From Chrysaora quinquecirrha (taxonomy: Eukaryota; Cnidaria; Scyphozoa; Semaeostomeae; Pelagiidae), in the NCBI GenBank assembly GCA_014526335.1, contig JACTAT010000152.1:149860-213859 (forward strand): a DNA stretch of 64,000 nt, given 5' to 3'. Below are positions 1-11,112 of the stretch, piece by piece. Position numbers and translations under genes: made by a program. The notes under the pieces are model-generated. The model worked only from the letters and a program-made list of their open reading frames with translations. It was not told the DNA's origin and did no database searches. Position 1 is the first letter of the stretch; the number at the start of each line of letters is the position of its first letter.

Positions 1-1089
1 TCTGCTGCCCGTTCGCTGCCCCTTCTTAAGTCTTAAATTTAAGCTTTAAAACAAAAAAAATCTCATCACTTTCATTAAATATCACGATTTATCTATTAAT
101 TCACAGAAATTCCCTGATTTGAGTTAGTCTTTAGTCCGAGAATCATATCTGAGTCTATATGAAACTGAGACCTGAGTTCCGTGCGAACTCCGCTCTTTTC
201 TTCGACTGTTAAGGCTTCAAGTTCACACATCTTTGAATTGGATTCTAACATTTTGATTCAACAATAAGTATTTCTCAATTATTTTCGTTATCATGAACAG
301 TTCTATTGAGCATATAATGCTTAAGATTGTTGTGATGCTTAATCTGGTTATTCTATATATAAGACTTTATTTGCTGCCCCTTTGCTGCCCTTCTGCTGCC
401 CGTTCGCTGCCCCTTCTTAAGTCTTAAATTTAAGCTTTAAAACAAAAAAAATCTCATCACTTTCATTAAATATCACGATTTATCTATTAATTCACAGAAA
501 TTCCCTGATTTGAGTTAGTCTTTAGTCCGAGAATCATATCTGAGTCTATATGAAACTGAGACCTGAGTTCCGTGCGAACTCCGCTCTTTTCTTCGACTGT
601 TAAGGCTTCGAAGTTCACACATCTTTGAATTGGATTCTAACATTTTGATTCAACAATAAGTATTTCTCAATTATTTTCGTTATCATGAACAGTTCTATTG
701 AGCATATAATGCTTAAGATTGTTGTGATGCTTAATCTGGTTATTCTATATATAAGACTTTATTTGCTGCCCCTTTGCTGCCCTTCTGCTGCCCGTTCGCT
801 GCCCCTTCTTAAGTCTTAAATTTAAGCTTTAAAACAAAAAAAATCTCATCACTTTCATTAAATATCACGATTTATCTATTAATTCACAGAAATTCCCTGA
901 TTTGAGTTAGTCTTTAGTCCGAGAATCATATCTGAGTCTATATGAAACTGAGACCTGAGTTCCGTGCGAACTCCGCTCTTTTCTTCGACTGTTAAGGCTT
1001 CGAAGTTCACACATCTTTGAATTGGATTCTAACATTTTGATTCAACTATAAGTATTTCTCAATTATTTTCGTTATCATGAACAGTTGAG
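1..1089. repeat. 392-bp tandem repeat, 2.8 copies
   Basis: The unit starts at 1, 392 and 784, giving periods of 391 and 392 bp. The first two copies are almost identical; the third decays after about 1075. Each unit carries a run of GCTGCC-type motifs at its junction, then an AT-rich stretch with A8. The window edge cuts the array, so its full length is unknown. No coding capacity is seen. Confidence 0.93.
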
Positions 1090-2579
1090 AATATAATGCT
1101 AAAGATAGTTGGGCTACCTTAAAGTATCTGGTTATATATGACAAGTTATCTATCAATTCACAGAAATTGCCTCGTTTGAGATTGATTTTAGTCCGAGAAA
1201 CATATTTTTGCTTATGTTGCTACCCTCTAGAAGTGGAGTTATTTTCTATTTCTTTGTTGCCGGGTTTTTATTGTTTTATTCTTCTTATCATACTTATTTA
1301 TTAAAGTTTTTGTCATATCTCTCTTGATGATTGTTTCAATTGGCTCCCCTTATGCCCCTTTCCATGCGCTGGTCTATTGTTAGCCAGTATGAAGCTTTGT
1401 TGTAAACAAAGGGACACGTGCTATAGTGTTGATTTTATAGGTTACCGTGGTAGCAGTGTCAATAATTAAGTAACAAAGTACTGGGCCGAGTTAGTATGAC
1501 AGTAATCTATCTTCTCACAGCTGATATAGTTACTAGGGTATACGAAGGAATGAGATACGCAAACTTCATGTTTCATGCTGAATTGTCATTGCGCGTATTT
1601 TGCGTCGAGTTCGTCAAAGAAGCGATAATATACAACTTCAATTCATTTTGGTTCACCACGGTGTGCGCAAATCAATGATAAGCTACTTCCAATAATGGAA
1701 TTGGAATTGGGAATGAAATCTCATCTAGTACTACGTGAAACCTCCATCAAGAATCGAGCAAAATCTGTGGAATATGCAGGAATTTTGGAAAAGGTATTAT
1801 TTTGTTAGGTCTATGCATTGACCTTTGTTTTTAAACTTATATTCTGCAGATAAATTTAAGGCATTACACCTTTAGAAAGTTGATGATCGTTAGAGTTTCT
1901 ACTGAAATGTTTCATTATGACTTAACTGACTTCTTGCGCTTTATTTTGGAAAACGTTCATTGCGCGATGCCGGTGTTGTTTAATTGCGCAAACCAGAAAG
2001 GTTTTTTATTTTCCTTTTTCTAAAAAAATAAAATTAAACAAAATATTATTTTGAAAGATGGAATTTACTGATTTTCTATCAGAAAGGGTAGCGGATTCCT
2101 GCTATGTGACTGTGATAACTGACTGTTAATCGGTTTCTTTTTTGAAAAGAAGGGCTGCACTATGCGTTAAATTGGTTGAATATGAATAAAATAGAATCAA
2201 GGAAAGAATTCTCATTTCTTATATTATTTCTCAAGCATAGTTGGGATCCACAGCAGCATGCACTATTGAAACTTGTCAATGTTGAAACAAGGGCAGCCCT
2301 CAGGGCTTCTCTTGTTCTCCTTCTTTCACTGATTCACACCTTTTTCTTTTGGTAATCAAAGAAGAATCTAAACAATAGAGCGGTCAAGCTCCTATTGAAT
2401 TTAAAGTGTTAATGACTTAATGAGGTGGATTGATAGGGATCTGGCAGATGAGCAATATTATTGGCTGATTGACATATCTGCTGCCCTTTATTGTTATAGG
2501 GCAGCAAAGCCAAATCAAGGGCAGCAGCTGTCCATCTGCACATTGAAAATCCCATCTGCTTATTATCTTGCACTCTTGT
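1090..2579. other. Intergenic, no gene recognised
   Basis: Up to about 1210 the sequence still resembles decayed 392-bp repeat. After that it is AT-rich unique-looking DNA. A short hairpin lies at 2479-2506 (arms TGCTGCCCT and AGGGCAGCA). GCTGCC motifs recur near 2290 and 2515, echoing the tandem repeat at the window start. The short open frames here look random. Confidence 0.6.
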
Positions 2580-2653
2580 TGACCTGGCCCAACCATGCTT
2601 GACTGCGGTGATCTGACGAGAACCGGTATATTCATGGTGGTGTGGTCGTAGGC
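2580..2653 (-). pseudogene. Truncated 5S rRNA (5' part only)
   Basis: Contains about RNA positions 1-74. The 3' third, including the box C region, is missing: the left side switches at 2580 to unrelated sequence. This marks the edge of the block. Confidence 0.9.
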
Positions 2654-2865
2654 AATACATAAAAAATTGAATGTGCTTCACACTGGAGTTTTTCTTGCCC
2701 AAATGCATATTTTGCCTCACAGCTGTCTTCAAATGTCCATTCTTGCATTAATAATTTGAGATATTGGTTGATCATTCCTTAAAACTCTTGGAATATGATA
2801 ATTTTCAAATTGTTTTCCAATACAACCATGATTTGATGTTAAAAAGTTTAAATTAAAACAATCAA

Positions 2866-2983
2866 GCCTACAACACCAGATGTTCCTAGGCGGTCAGCCA
2901 TCTAGGTACTGACCTGGCCCAACCATGCTTGACTGCGGTGATCTGACGAGAACTGGTATATTCATGGTGGTGTGTACGTAGGC
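2866..2983 (-). rRNA. 5S rRNA, variant subtype
   Basis: Differs from consensus at A8U, C9A, G30A, G87C, G97A and C104U. A8U and C9A break pairing in helix I, so this copy is probably not functional. Confidence 0.8.
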
Positions 2984-3176
2984 AATACATGAAAAATTGA
3001 ATGTGCTTCACACTGCAGTTGTTCTTGCACAAATACATAATTTGCCTCACAGCTGTCTTCCAATATCTATTCTTAAATTAATAATTTGAAATAATGGCTG
3101 ATCATTCCCTGAATCTCAAATTCATTTCCAATACAATCATGACTTGAAGTTATAAACTTTGAATTAAAACAATGAA

Positions 3177-3294
3177 GCCTACAACACCAGGTGTTCCCAG
3201 GCAGTCACCCATCTAAGTACTGACCTGGCCCAACCATGCTTGACTGCGGTGATCTGACGAGAACCGGTATATTCATGGTGGTGTGGTCGTAGGC
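3177..3294 (-). rRNA. 5S rRNA
   Basis: Differs at C79U and C92U, both near box C; helix I is intact. Confidence 0.9.
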
Positions 3295-3506
3295 AATACA
3301 TAAAAAATTGAATGTGCTTCACACTGGAGTTTTTCTTGCCCAAATGCATATTTTGCCTCACAGCTGTCTTCCAATGTCCATTCTTGCATTAATAATTTGA
3401 GATATTGGCTGATCATTCCTTAAAACTCTTGGAATATGATAATTTTCAAATTGATTTCCAATACAACCATGATTTGATGTTAAAAAGTTTGAATTAAAAC
3501 AATCAA

Positions 3507-3624
3507 GCCTACAACACCAGATGTTCCTAGGCGGTCAGCCATCTAGGTACTGACCTGGCCCAACCATGCTTGACTGCGGTGATCTGACGAGAACTGGTAT
3601 ATTCATGGTGGTGTGTACGTAGGC
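3507..3624 (-). rRNA. 5S rRNA, variant subtype
   Basis: Same subtype as the copy at 2866 (A8U, C9A, G30A, G87C, G97A, C104U); helix I is weakened. Confidence 0.8.
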
Positions 3625-3817
3625 AATACATGAAAAATTGAATGTGCTTCACACTGCAGTTGTTCTTGCACAAATACATAATTTGCCTCACAGCTGTCTT
3701 CCAATATCTATTCTTAAATTAATAATTTGAAATAATGGCTGATCATTCCCTGAATCTCAAATTCATTTCCAATACAATCATGACTTGAAGTTATAAACTT
3801 AGAATTAAAACAATGAA

Positions 3818-3935
3818 GCCTACAACACCAGGTGTTCCCAGGCAGTCACCCATCTAAGTACTGACCTGGCCCAACCATGCTTGACTGCGGTGATCTGAAG
3901 AGAACCGGTATATTCATGGTGGTGTGGTCGTAGGC
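3818..3935 (-). rRNA. 5S rRNA
   Basis: C79U and C92U as at 3177, plus G37U. Confidence 0.88.
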
Positions 3936-4147
3936 AATACATAAAAAATTGAATGTGCTTCACACTGGAGTTTTTCTTGCCCAAATGCATATTTTGCCTC
4001 ACAGCTGTCTTCCAATGTCCATTCTCGCATTAATAATTTGAAATATTGGCTGATAATTCCTTAAAACTCTTGGAATATGATAATTTTCAAATTGATTTCC
4101 AATACAACCATGATTTGATGTTAAAAAGTTTGAAATAAAACAATCAA

Positions 4148-4265
4148 GCCTACAACACCAGATGTTCCTAGGCAGCCAGCCATCTATGTACTGACCTGGC
4201 CCAACCATGCTTGACTGCGGTGATCTGACGAGAACTGGTATATTCATGGTGGTGTGTACGTAGGC
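4148..4265 (-). rRNA. 5S rRNA, variant subtype
   Basis: Helix-I-broken subtype (A8U, C9A) with further changes in the box C region. Confidence 0.78.
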
Positions 4266-4477
4266 AATACATGAAAAATTGAATGTGCTTCAGACTAGAG
4301 TTTTTGTTGCACAAATACATATTTTGCATCACAGCTTTCTTCCAATGTCCATTCTTGCATTAATAACTTAGAATATTGGCAGATCATTCCTTAAAGCTCT
4401 TGGAATATGATAATTTTAAAATTCATTTGCAATACAATCATGACTTGAAGTTATAAACTTAGAATTAAAACAATGAA

Positions 4478-4595
4478 GCCTACAACACCAGGTGTTCCCA
4501 GGCAGCCACCCATCTAAGTACTGACCTGGCCCAACCATGCTTGACTGCGGTGATCTGACGAGAACCGGTATATTCATGGTGGTGTGGTCGTAGGC
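4478..4595 (-). rRNA. 5S rRNA
   Basis: C79U and C92U subtype with one more change in the box C region. Confidence 0.87.
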
Positions 4596-4807
4596 AATGC
4601 ATAAAAAATTGAATGTGCTTCACACTGGAGTCTTTCTTGCCCAAATGCATATTTTGCCTCACAGCTGTCTTCCAATGTCCATTCTCGCATTAATAATTTG
4701 AGATATTGGCTGATAATTCCTTAAAACTCTTGGAATATGATAATTTTCAAATTGATTTCCAATACAACCATGATTTGATGTTAAAAAGTTTGAATTAAAA
4801 CAATCAA

Positions 4808-4925
4808 GCCTACAACACCAGATGTTCCTAGGCGGCCAGCCATCTATGTACTGACCTGGCCCAACCATGCTTGACTGCGGTGATCTGACGAGAACTGGTA
4901 TATTCATGTTGGTGTGTACGTAGGC
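4808..4925 (-). rRNA. 5S rRNA, variant subtype
   Basis: Helix-I-broken subtype (A8U, C9A) with extra changes in box C and near RNA position 17. Confidence 0.77.
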
Positions 4926-5118
4926 AATACATGAAAAATTGAATGTGCTTCACACTGCAGTTGTTCTTGCACAAATACATAATTTGCTTCACAGCTGTCT
5001 TCCAATATCTATTCTTAAATTAATAATTTGAAATAATGGCTGATCATTCCCTAAATCTCAAATTCATTTCCAATACAGTCATGATTTGATGTTAAAAGGT
5101 TTGATTTAAAACAATGAA

Positions 5119-5236
5119 GCCTACAACACCAGCTGTTCCCAGGCGGTCACCCATCTAGGTACTGACCTGGCCAAACCACGCTTGACTTCGGTGATCTGAC
5201 GAGAACGGGTATATTCATGGTGGCGTGATCGTAGGC
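5119..5236 (-). rRNA. 5S rRNA, diverged
   Basis: A third subtype: C9U and C104G plus several changes across RNA 10-70. Shared in part with the copy at 6091. Confidence 0.78.
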
Positions 5237-5449
5237 AATACATAAAAAATTTAATGTGCCTCACACTGCAGTTTTTCTTTGCACACATACATAATTTGCC
5301 TCAAAGCTGTCTTCCAATATCTATTCTTGCATTCATAATTTGAAATATTGGCAGATCATTCCTTAAAGCTCTTGTAATATGATAATTTTAAAATTCATTT
5401 CCAATACAATCATGACTTGAAGTTATAAACTTTGAATTAAAACAATGAA

Positions 5450-5567
5450 GCCTACAACACCACGTGTTCCCAGACAGTCACCCATCTAAGTACTGACCTG
5501 GCCCAACCATGCTTGACTGCGGTGATCTGACGAGAACCGGTATATTCATGGTGGTGTGGTCGTAGGC
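5450..5567 (-). rRNA. 5S rRNA
   Basis: C79U and C92U subtype with extra changes near RNA 94 and 105. Confidence 0.86.
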
Positions 5568-5779
5568 AATACATAAAAAATTGAATGTGCTTCACACTGC
5601 AGTTTTTCTTGCCCAAATGCATATTTTGCCTCACAGCTGTCTTCCAATGTCCATTCTTGCATTAATAATTTGAGATATTGGCTGATCATTCCTTAAAACT
5701 CTTGGAATATGATAATTTTCAAATTGATTTCCATTACAACCATGATTTGATGTTAAAAAGTTTGAATTAAAACAATTAA

Positions 5780-5897
5780 GCCTACAACACCAGATGTTCC
5801 TAGGCGCTCAGCCATCTAGGTACTGACCTGGCCCAACCATGCTTGACTGCGGTGATCTGACGAGAACTGGTATATTCATGGTGGTGTGTACGTAGGC
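5780..5897 (-). rRNA. 5S rRNA, variant subtype
   Basis: Helix-I-broken subtype (A8U, C9A, G97A, C104U) with one more change near RNA 90. Confidence 0.77.
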
Positions 5898-6090
5898 AAT
5901 ACATGAAAAATTGAATGTGCTTCACACTGCAGTTGTTCTTGCACAAATACATAATTTGCCTCACAGCTGTCTTCCAATATCTATTCTTAAATTAATAATT
6001 TGAAATAATGGCTGATCATTCCCTAAATCTCAAATTCATTTCCAATACAGTCATGATTTGATGTTAAAAGGTTTGATTTAAAAAAATGAA

Positions 6091-6208
6091 GCCTACAACA
6101 CCAGCTGTTCCCAGGCGGTCACCCATCTAGGTACTGACCTGGCCAAACAACGCTTGGCTTCGGTGATCTGACGAGAACGGGTATATTCATGGTGGCTTGA
6201 TCGTAGGC
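6091..6208 (-). rRNA. 5S rRNA, diverged
   Basis: Same subtype as the copy at 5119 (C104G, C9U) with additional private changes in the middle of the RNA. Confidence 0.76.
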
Positions 6209-6401
6209 AATACATAAAAAATTGAATGTGCTTCACACTGCAGTTGTTCTTGCACACATACATAATTTGCCTCACAGCTGTCTTCCAATATCTATTCTTA
6301 AATTAATAATTTGAAATAATGGCTGATCATTCCCTAAATCTCAAATTCATTTCCAATACAATCATGACTTGAAGTTAAATACTTTGAATTAAAACAATGA
6401 A

Positions 6402-6519
6402 GCCTACAACACCAGGTGTTCCCAGGCGGTCACCCATCTAAGTACTGACCTGGCCCAACCATTCTTGACTGCGGTGATCTGACCAGAACCGGTATATTCA
6501 TGGTGGTGTGGTCGTAGGC
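6402..6519 (-). rRNA. 5S rRNA, diverged
   Basis: C79U plus changes near RNA 37 and 57. Confidence 0.82.
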
Positions 6520-6730
6520 AATACATAAATAATTGAATGTGCTTCACACTGGAGTTTTGGTTGCGCAAATACATATTTTGCATCACAGCTGTCTTCCAAT
6601 GTCCATTCTTGCATTAATAACTTGAAATATTGGCTGATCATTCCTTAAGCTCTTGGAATATGATAATTTTCAAATTCATTTCCAATACAATCATGACTTG
6701 AAGTTAAAAACTTTGAATTAAAACAATGAA

Positions 6731-6848
6731 GCCTACAACACCAGGTGTTCCCAGGCGGTCACCCATCTAAGTACTGACCGGGCCCAACCATGCTTGACTG
6801 CCGTGATCTCACGAGAACTGTTATATTCATGGTGGTGTGGTCGTAGGC
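6731..6848 (-). rRNA. 5S rRNA, diverged
   Basis: C79U plus several private changes between RNA 28 and 71, more than in its neighbours. It is the last copy before the insertion at 7011. Confidence 0.78.
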
Positions 6849-7010
6849 AATACATAAGTAATTGAATGTGCTTCAAACTTCAGTTTTTCTTGCAGAAATA
6901 CATATTTTGCCTCACAGCTGTCTTCCAATATCTATTCTTGCATTAATAATTTGAAATATTGGCAGATCATTCCTTAAAACTCTTGGAATATGATAATTTT
7001 AAAATTCATT

Positions 7011-7852
7011 TGTACTCTATTCTCACCGTATTCCACTCTCTTCCTTTCAATTGGCTAAGATATGGAGAGTGCGAAGGAGGCTTCGCTGTTTGAAAGGCAG
7101 AGAGTGTTGAGACCGTCGCTGCAGGAGGAGTGGAGGGGCAGCTAATCTTATATTGCGAGTTGCTGAAGAAGACTGGCTTGAGCACACAGATTGAGTTATA
7201 GAACATAGAGAAACCCCTAGGGAGGTTCTTCTTGGTTTGCCGTATCCTAAGAGGGTTGTTAGATCGATTATCTTTGCCTAATAACAAATTCAGAGATTTT
7301 CATCCAGTGAGAATAGTACTCTATTCTCACCGTATTGCACTCTCTTCCTTTCAATTGGCTAAGATATGGAGAGTGCTTCGGAGGCAGCAATATGAAATTA
7401 ACCAAAACACCCTGAACTATAGACCAGATTCAGGGGAAAAGATAGATAAAGCCATTATATATCCAATACTCAATTAGAAAAAATTCTGAGTGGCTGGGTT
7501 GGATAACTGCTTCTGTTTGAATACCATATTTTTAAGTAATACTAAAATCACAACCTGTGACAATGATAAAGAGATCAAATATCAAGCTAAAGGAAACTGC
7601 ATATAGAAGACATATATGGAAAACAGGGATAGAATAAGCAAAGAGAAAATAAACCCAACCCAGCCACTCAGACCAACAGTCAGAGACTGCGGATTAGAGC
7701 TTTTAGTTAAGCCACCAAGTGACTATGAAGGATGAAAAGATAGAAATTCAATAGCATGAGAAGAAAAAGAAAACATTATCAAAAGAAAGAAACATACAAA
7801 CAGATTCTAAAAGCAATTGGTACATATGATGTCATATTTTCACAAGAACTAA
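7011..7852. mobile_element. 842-bp insertion in 5S block 1
   Basis: Unrelated sequence separates a 5S spacer (ending 7010) from a 5S gene cut at RNA position 88. A direct repeat of about 63 bp occurs at 7013 and 7317. At 7308-7331 the arms GTGAGAATAG and CTATTCTCAC form a hairpin. A second inverted pair has 18-bp arms at 7485-7502 and 7655-7672. No target duplication and no coding domain are seen. The ends do not match the 5S unit at one point, so 5S sequence was also lost. It looks like an accumulation of small non-autonomous elements, but I cannot name a family. Confidence 0.55.
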
Positions 7853-7940
7853 ACCCATCTAGGTACTGACCTGGCCCAACCATGCTTGACTGCGGTGATC
7901 TGACGAGAACCAGTATATTCATGGTGGTGTGGTCCTAGGC
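7853..7940 (-). pseudogene. Truncated 5S rRNA (3' end missing)
   Basis: Keeps about RNA 1-88; the last 30 nt were lost at the insertion junction. It also carries a change near RNA 7. Confidence 0.9.
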
Positions 7941-8150
7941 AATACATAAAAATTGAATGTGCTTCACACTGCAGTTTTCTTGCACAAATACATATTTTGC
8001 CTCACAGTTGTCTTCCAATGTCCATTCTTGCATTAATAATTTGAAATATTGGCCTATCATTTCTTAAGGCTCTTTGAATATGATTATTTTCAAACTCATT
8101 TCCAAAACAATCATGATTGGATGTTAAAAAGTTTTATATAAAACAATGAA

Positions 8151-8268
8151 GCCTACAACAACAGGTGTTCCCAAGCGGTCACCCATCTAGGTACTGACCT
8201 GGCCCAAGCATGCTTGACTGCAGTGATCTGACGAGAACTGGTATAATCATGGTGGCGTGATCGTAGGC
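8151..8268 (-). rRNA. 5S rRNA, diverged
   Basis: C9U plus changes near RNA 14, 24, 30, 49, 61, 94 and 108; helix I is mostly kept. Confidence 0.8.
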
Positions 8269-8480
8269 AATACATAAAAAATTGAATGTGCCTCACACTG
8301 CAGTTTTTCTTGCACACGTACATAATTTGCCTCACAGCTGTCTTCCAATATCTATTCTTGCATTAATAATTTGAAATATTGGCCTATCATTCCTTAAGGC
8401 TCTTTGAATATGATTATTTTCAAACTCATTTCCAATACAATCATGATTGGATGTTAAAAAGTTTGATATAAAACAATGAA

Positions 8481-8598
8481 GCCTACAACACCAGGTGTTC
8501 CCAGGCGGTCACCCATCTAGGTACTGACCTGGCCCAAGCATGCTTGACTGCAGTGATCTGACGAGAACTGGTATAATCATGGTGGCGTGATCGTAGGC
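8481..8598 (-). rRNA. 5S rRNA, diverged
   Basis: Same subtype as the copy at 8151 without the changes near RNA 94 and 108. Confidence 0.82.
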
Positions 8599-8801
8599 AA
8601 TACATAAAAAATTGAGTGTGCCTCACACTGCAGTTGTTCTTGCACAAATACATAATTTGCCTCACAGCTATCTTCCAATATCTATTCTTGCATTAATAAT
8701 TTGAAATATTTGCCGATTATTCCCTAAATCGTAAATTCATTTCCAATACAATTATGATTTGATGTTAAAAGATTTTATTTGAAATAATGAAGCCTACAGC
8801 A

Positions 8802-10000
8802 CAAGCTCTCGGAATATGATAATTTTCAAGCCAGGTCCAAAACGCGGACCACGCGGACTTCGCGGACTTCGCGGACTTAGCATTTCAAGTCCGCGTGTCT
8901 GCGTTTTAGTAATTAGGCCTATGAAATTACTAAAACGCGGACATGGATTTCGCGGACCTACGAAATTTCCTCACAAAATGTAATCAACAAAAGTAAATTG
9001 GTTCTACAGTGCTTTGCGCTTCTTAGATCTATTTATCGAACATAGAAAGACTCGAGAAAACACGTCAAGAAAAGCTTAGGCCAGTTTAGGCCCGGGTTTA
9101 GGCCTAAATTCTAAGACTGTGATATCTTTGTTTTTTTTCGAAATTTTAGAATAAAATGTCATTATGATGCCTAAACACGCACCTAGTTTCATGAAAAGTG
9201 CACCTATGTCCTTATTGCAATATATCAATTGGAAGTCTGCGTGTCCGCATTTTAGTAATTAGGCCTATGAAATTACTAAAACGCGGACATGAATTTTGCG
9301 GACCTACGAAATTTCCTCACAAATTCATAATCAAATAAAGTAAATTGGTTCTACAGTGCTTTGCGCTTCTTAGATCTACTTATCGAACATAGAAAGACTC
9401 GAGAAAACACGTCAAGAAAAGCTTAGGCCAGTTTAGGCCCGGGTTTAGGCCTAAATTCTAAGACTGTGATTTCTTGTTTATTTTTCGAAATTTTAGAGTA
9501 AAATTTCGTTATGATGCCTAAACACGCACCTGGTTTCATGAAAAGTGCACCTATGCCCTTATTTCAATATTTCGATTGGAAGTCCGCGTGTCCGCGTTTT
9601 AGTAATTAGGCCTATGAAATTACTAAAACGCGGACATGGATTTCGCGGACCTACGAAATTTTCTCACAATATTGTAATCAACAAAAGTAAATTGGTTCTA
9701 CAGTGCTTTGCGCTTCTTAGATCTACTTATCGAACATAGAAAGACTCGAGAAAACACGTCAAGAAAAGCTTAGGCCAGTTTAGGCCCGGGTTTAGGCCTA
9801 AATTCTAAGACTGTGATTTCTTTGTTTATTTTTCGAAATTTTAGAGTAAAATTTCGTTATGATGCCTAAACACGCACCTGGTTTCATGAAAAGTGCACCT
9901 ATGCCCTTATTTCAATATTTCGATTGGAAGTCTGCGTGTCTGCGTTTTAGTAATTATTCCTATGAAATTACTAAAACGCGGACATGGATTTCGCGGACCT
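8802..10000. repeat. ~347-bp satellite with a hairpin in each unit
   Basis: Three full units and a partial fourth start at 8887, 9233, 9580 and 9928 (periods 346, 347 and 348 bp). Each holds an inverted repeat. In the third unit the arms are 19 nt (TGTCCGCGTTTTAGTAATT and its complement) around a 10-nt loop. A short GGACTTCGC-type direct repeat precedes the first unit. The array begins at the ragged end of the 5S block and stops inside a unit at about 10000. The open reading frames across it are by-products of the repeat. Confidence 0.9.
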
Positions 10001-10569
10001 TCTCTTTTTGTCGATATTGTGTCGGCTTTTCTTTTCTTTTCTTTATTGTCGTATTATTGATTAGCTTCTGCGATTCGCTAGAAGGGAATTCAGATCATTG
10101 CCTGACACAAAGGAACAATCCACAGCGGATAGCATGCACCAGAATGGGGACCTATGCTAGGGCTAATTAGGGTGATGGGAAATATGGCCTTTTGTTTCAC
10201 CATATGTTATCAAACACATAGAGCGCCCCGATAAAAAGTAAAGGGATATCAAATCAGTGCCCTGGGATCGACATTCGCGCTGATCCGTCGAAAAAGAATA
10301 TAATTAACACATTTCAATAAATGCGTATTCTATTGCAATTCGAACAAAGTGGTGTGGTTGTGGTGGTGAGGTGACCAATAGTTTCATTCTCATTTCATCG
10401 TTTGCCAGTCAATACAGTAAAAGCGAGTTAAAGAATATTAGCAAGCGGAATACACAAGGTAAGAGTGAGAATCATGTAATTTCTTATCTATTAGATCATT
10501 ACAGAACATACTGCTTTAGGAACCTTCCGAAATAAACTGTGTCAAATAATGATTGCAGTACGACATCTC
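10001..10569. other. No gene recognised
   Basis: Mixed-composition DNA between the satellite and the first small MITE. No open frame with recognisable residues and no repeat shared with the rest of the window. Confidence 0.5.
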
Positions 10570-10702
10570 TGAGGGGCAAACCATTCTTTGGAATATCGTG
10601 CAGCTTTTGCTAGGCTTTATTTTGTTTTCGTAAAAAATCCCTTTTAAATCCTTTGTTTTAACTGGAAGCTCCTGCGCTTTTCGAAGAGTGAAATGCTCCT
10701 TG
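10570..10702. mobile_element. Small hAT-like MITE, copy 1 (degraded)
   Basis: Starts TGAGGGGCAAACCATTC and ends with the complement-like GAGTGAAATGCTCCTTG, the same termini as the elements at 10892, 60358 and 60789. Flanking octamers agree at only 5 of 8 bases, so any target duplication has decayed. No coding capacity. Confidence 0.6.
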
Positions 10703-10891
10703 GATATTTGGTTTGTTCGATTGGTTTGAAGGATCTTTTTTATTCGCCAGAAAAGGTTGATTTAGATTTGAAAGCTCCAGGAGTCCAGGAATCGTCCTCA
10801 GCGAAAAATGTTTTCTTCAAGTTTAGTTGTGAGAAAACAAAAAGTATCTTTTTAGAATAAGCATTGTACTCGTGAAATAAATTGCTACGCG

Positions 10892-11002
10892 TGAGGGGCA
10901 ATTCACTCCCAAAATCTCATATAACCCTTCATAAAAATCCCTTCGAAATCCTTTTGTATCAACTGGAAGGGAATGAAGTGATAGCGACTGAAATCCCCCT
11001 TG
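10892..11002. mobile_element. Small hAT-like MITE, copy 2
   Basis: Starts TGAGGGGCAATTCACTCC and ends with the inverted motif. Flanking octamers GCTACGCG (10884-10891) and GCTTTGCG (11003-11010) agree at 6 of 8 bases, consistent with an aged 8-bp target duplication. 111 bp, non-coding. Confidence 0.68.
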
Positions 11003-11112
11003 GCTTTGCGGGCTTTTCATTGAGAAGCTATTGTAATGTCAAATGTGACATCAAATCTTTATTAAGAAACGCGAATAGGGGCTTCCGCGAAAGATGGTGC
11101 CCGTTCCGTTAG

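Larger units (their letters stand above)
2580..7010 (-). repeat. 5S rDNA tandem block 1 (diverged)
   Basis: Thirteen full-length 5S copies and one truncated copy, all on the minus strand, spaced 311 or 329-331 bp. Copies differ from each other and from the main array at many positions. From 2866 to about 5900 two subtypes largely alternate, making a dimeric unit of 641 or 660 bp. The spacer shares its sequence with that of the main array. The block ends abruptly inside a spacer at 7010, where an insertion begins. Confidence 0.95.
7853..8801 (-). repeat. 5S rDNA block 1, distal part
   Basis: Continues the diverged block after the insertion: one truncated gene, two full-length genes and a last unit that stops at about RNA position 108-118 (8791-8801) where satellite DNA begins. 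Confidence 0.93.

Noticed and set aside
9545..10170. Open frames of 64 and 103 residues in the satellite
   Set aside because: They arise from the 347-bp repeat and its edge; similar frames would appear in any tandem copy.
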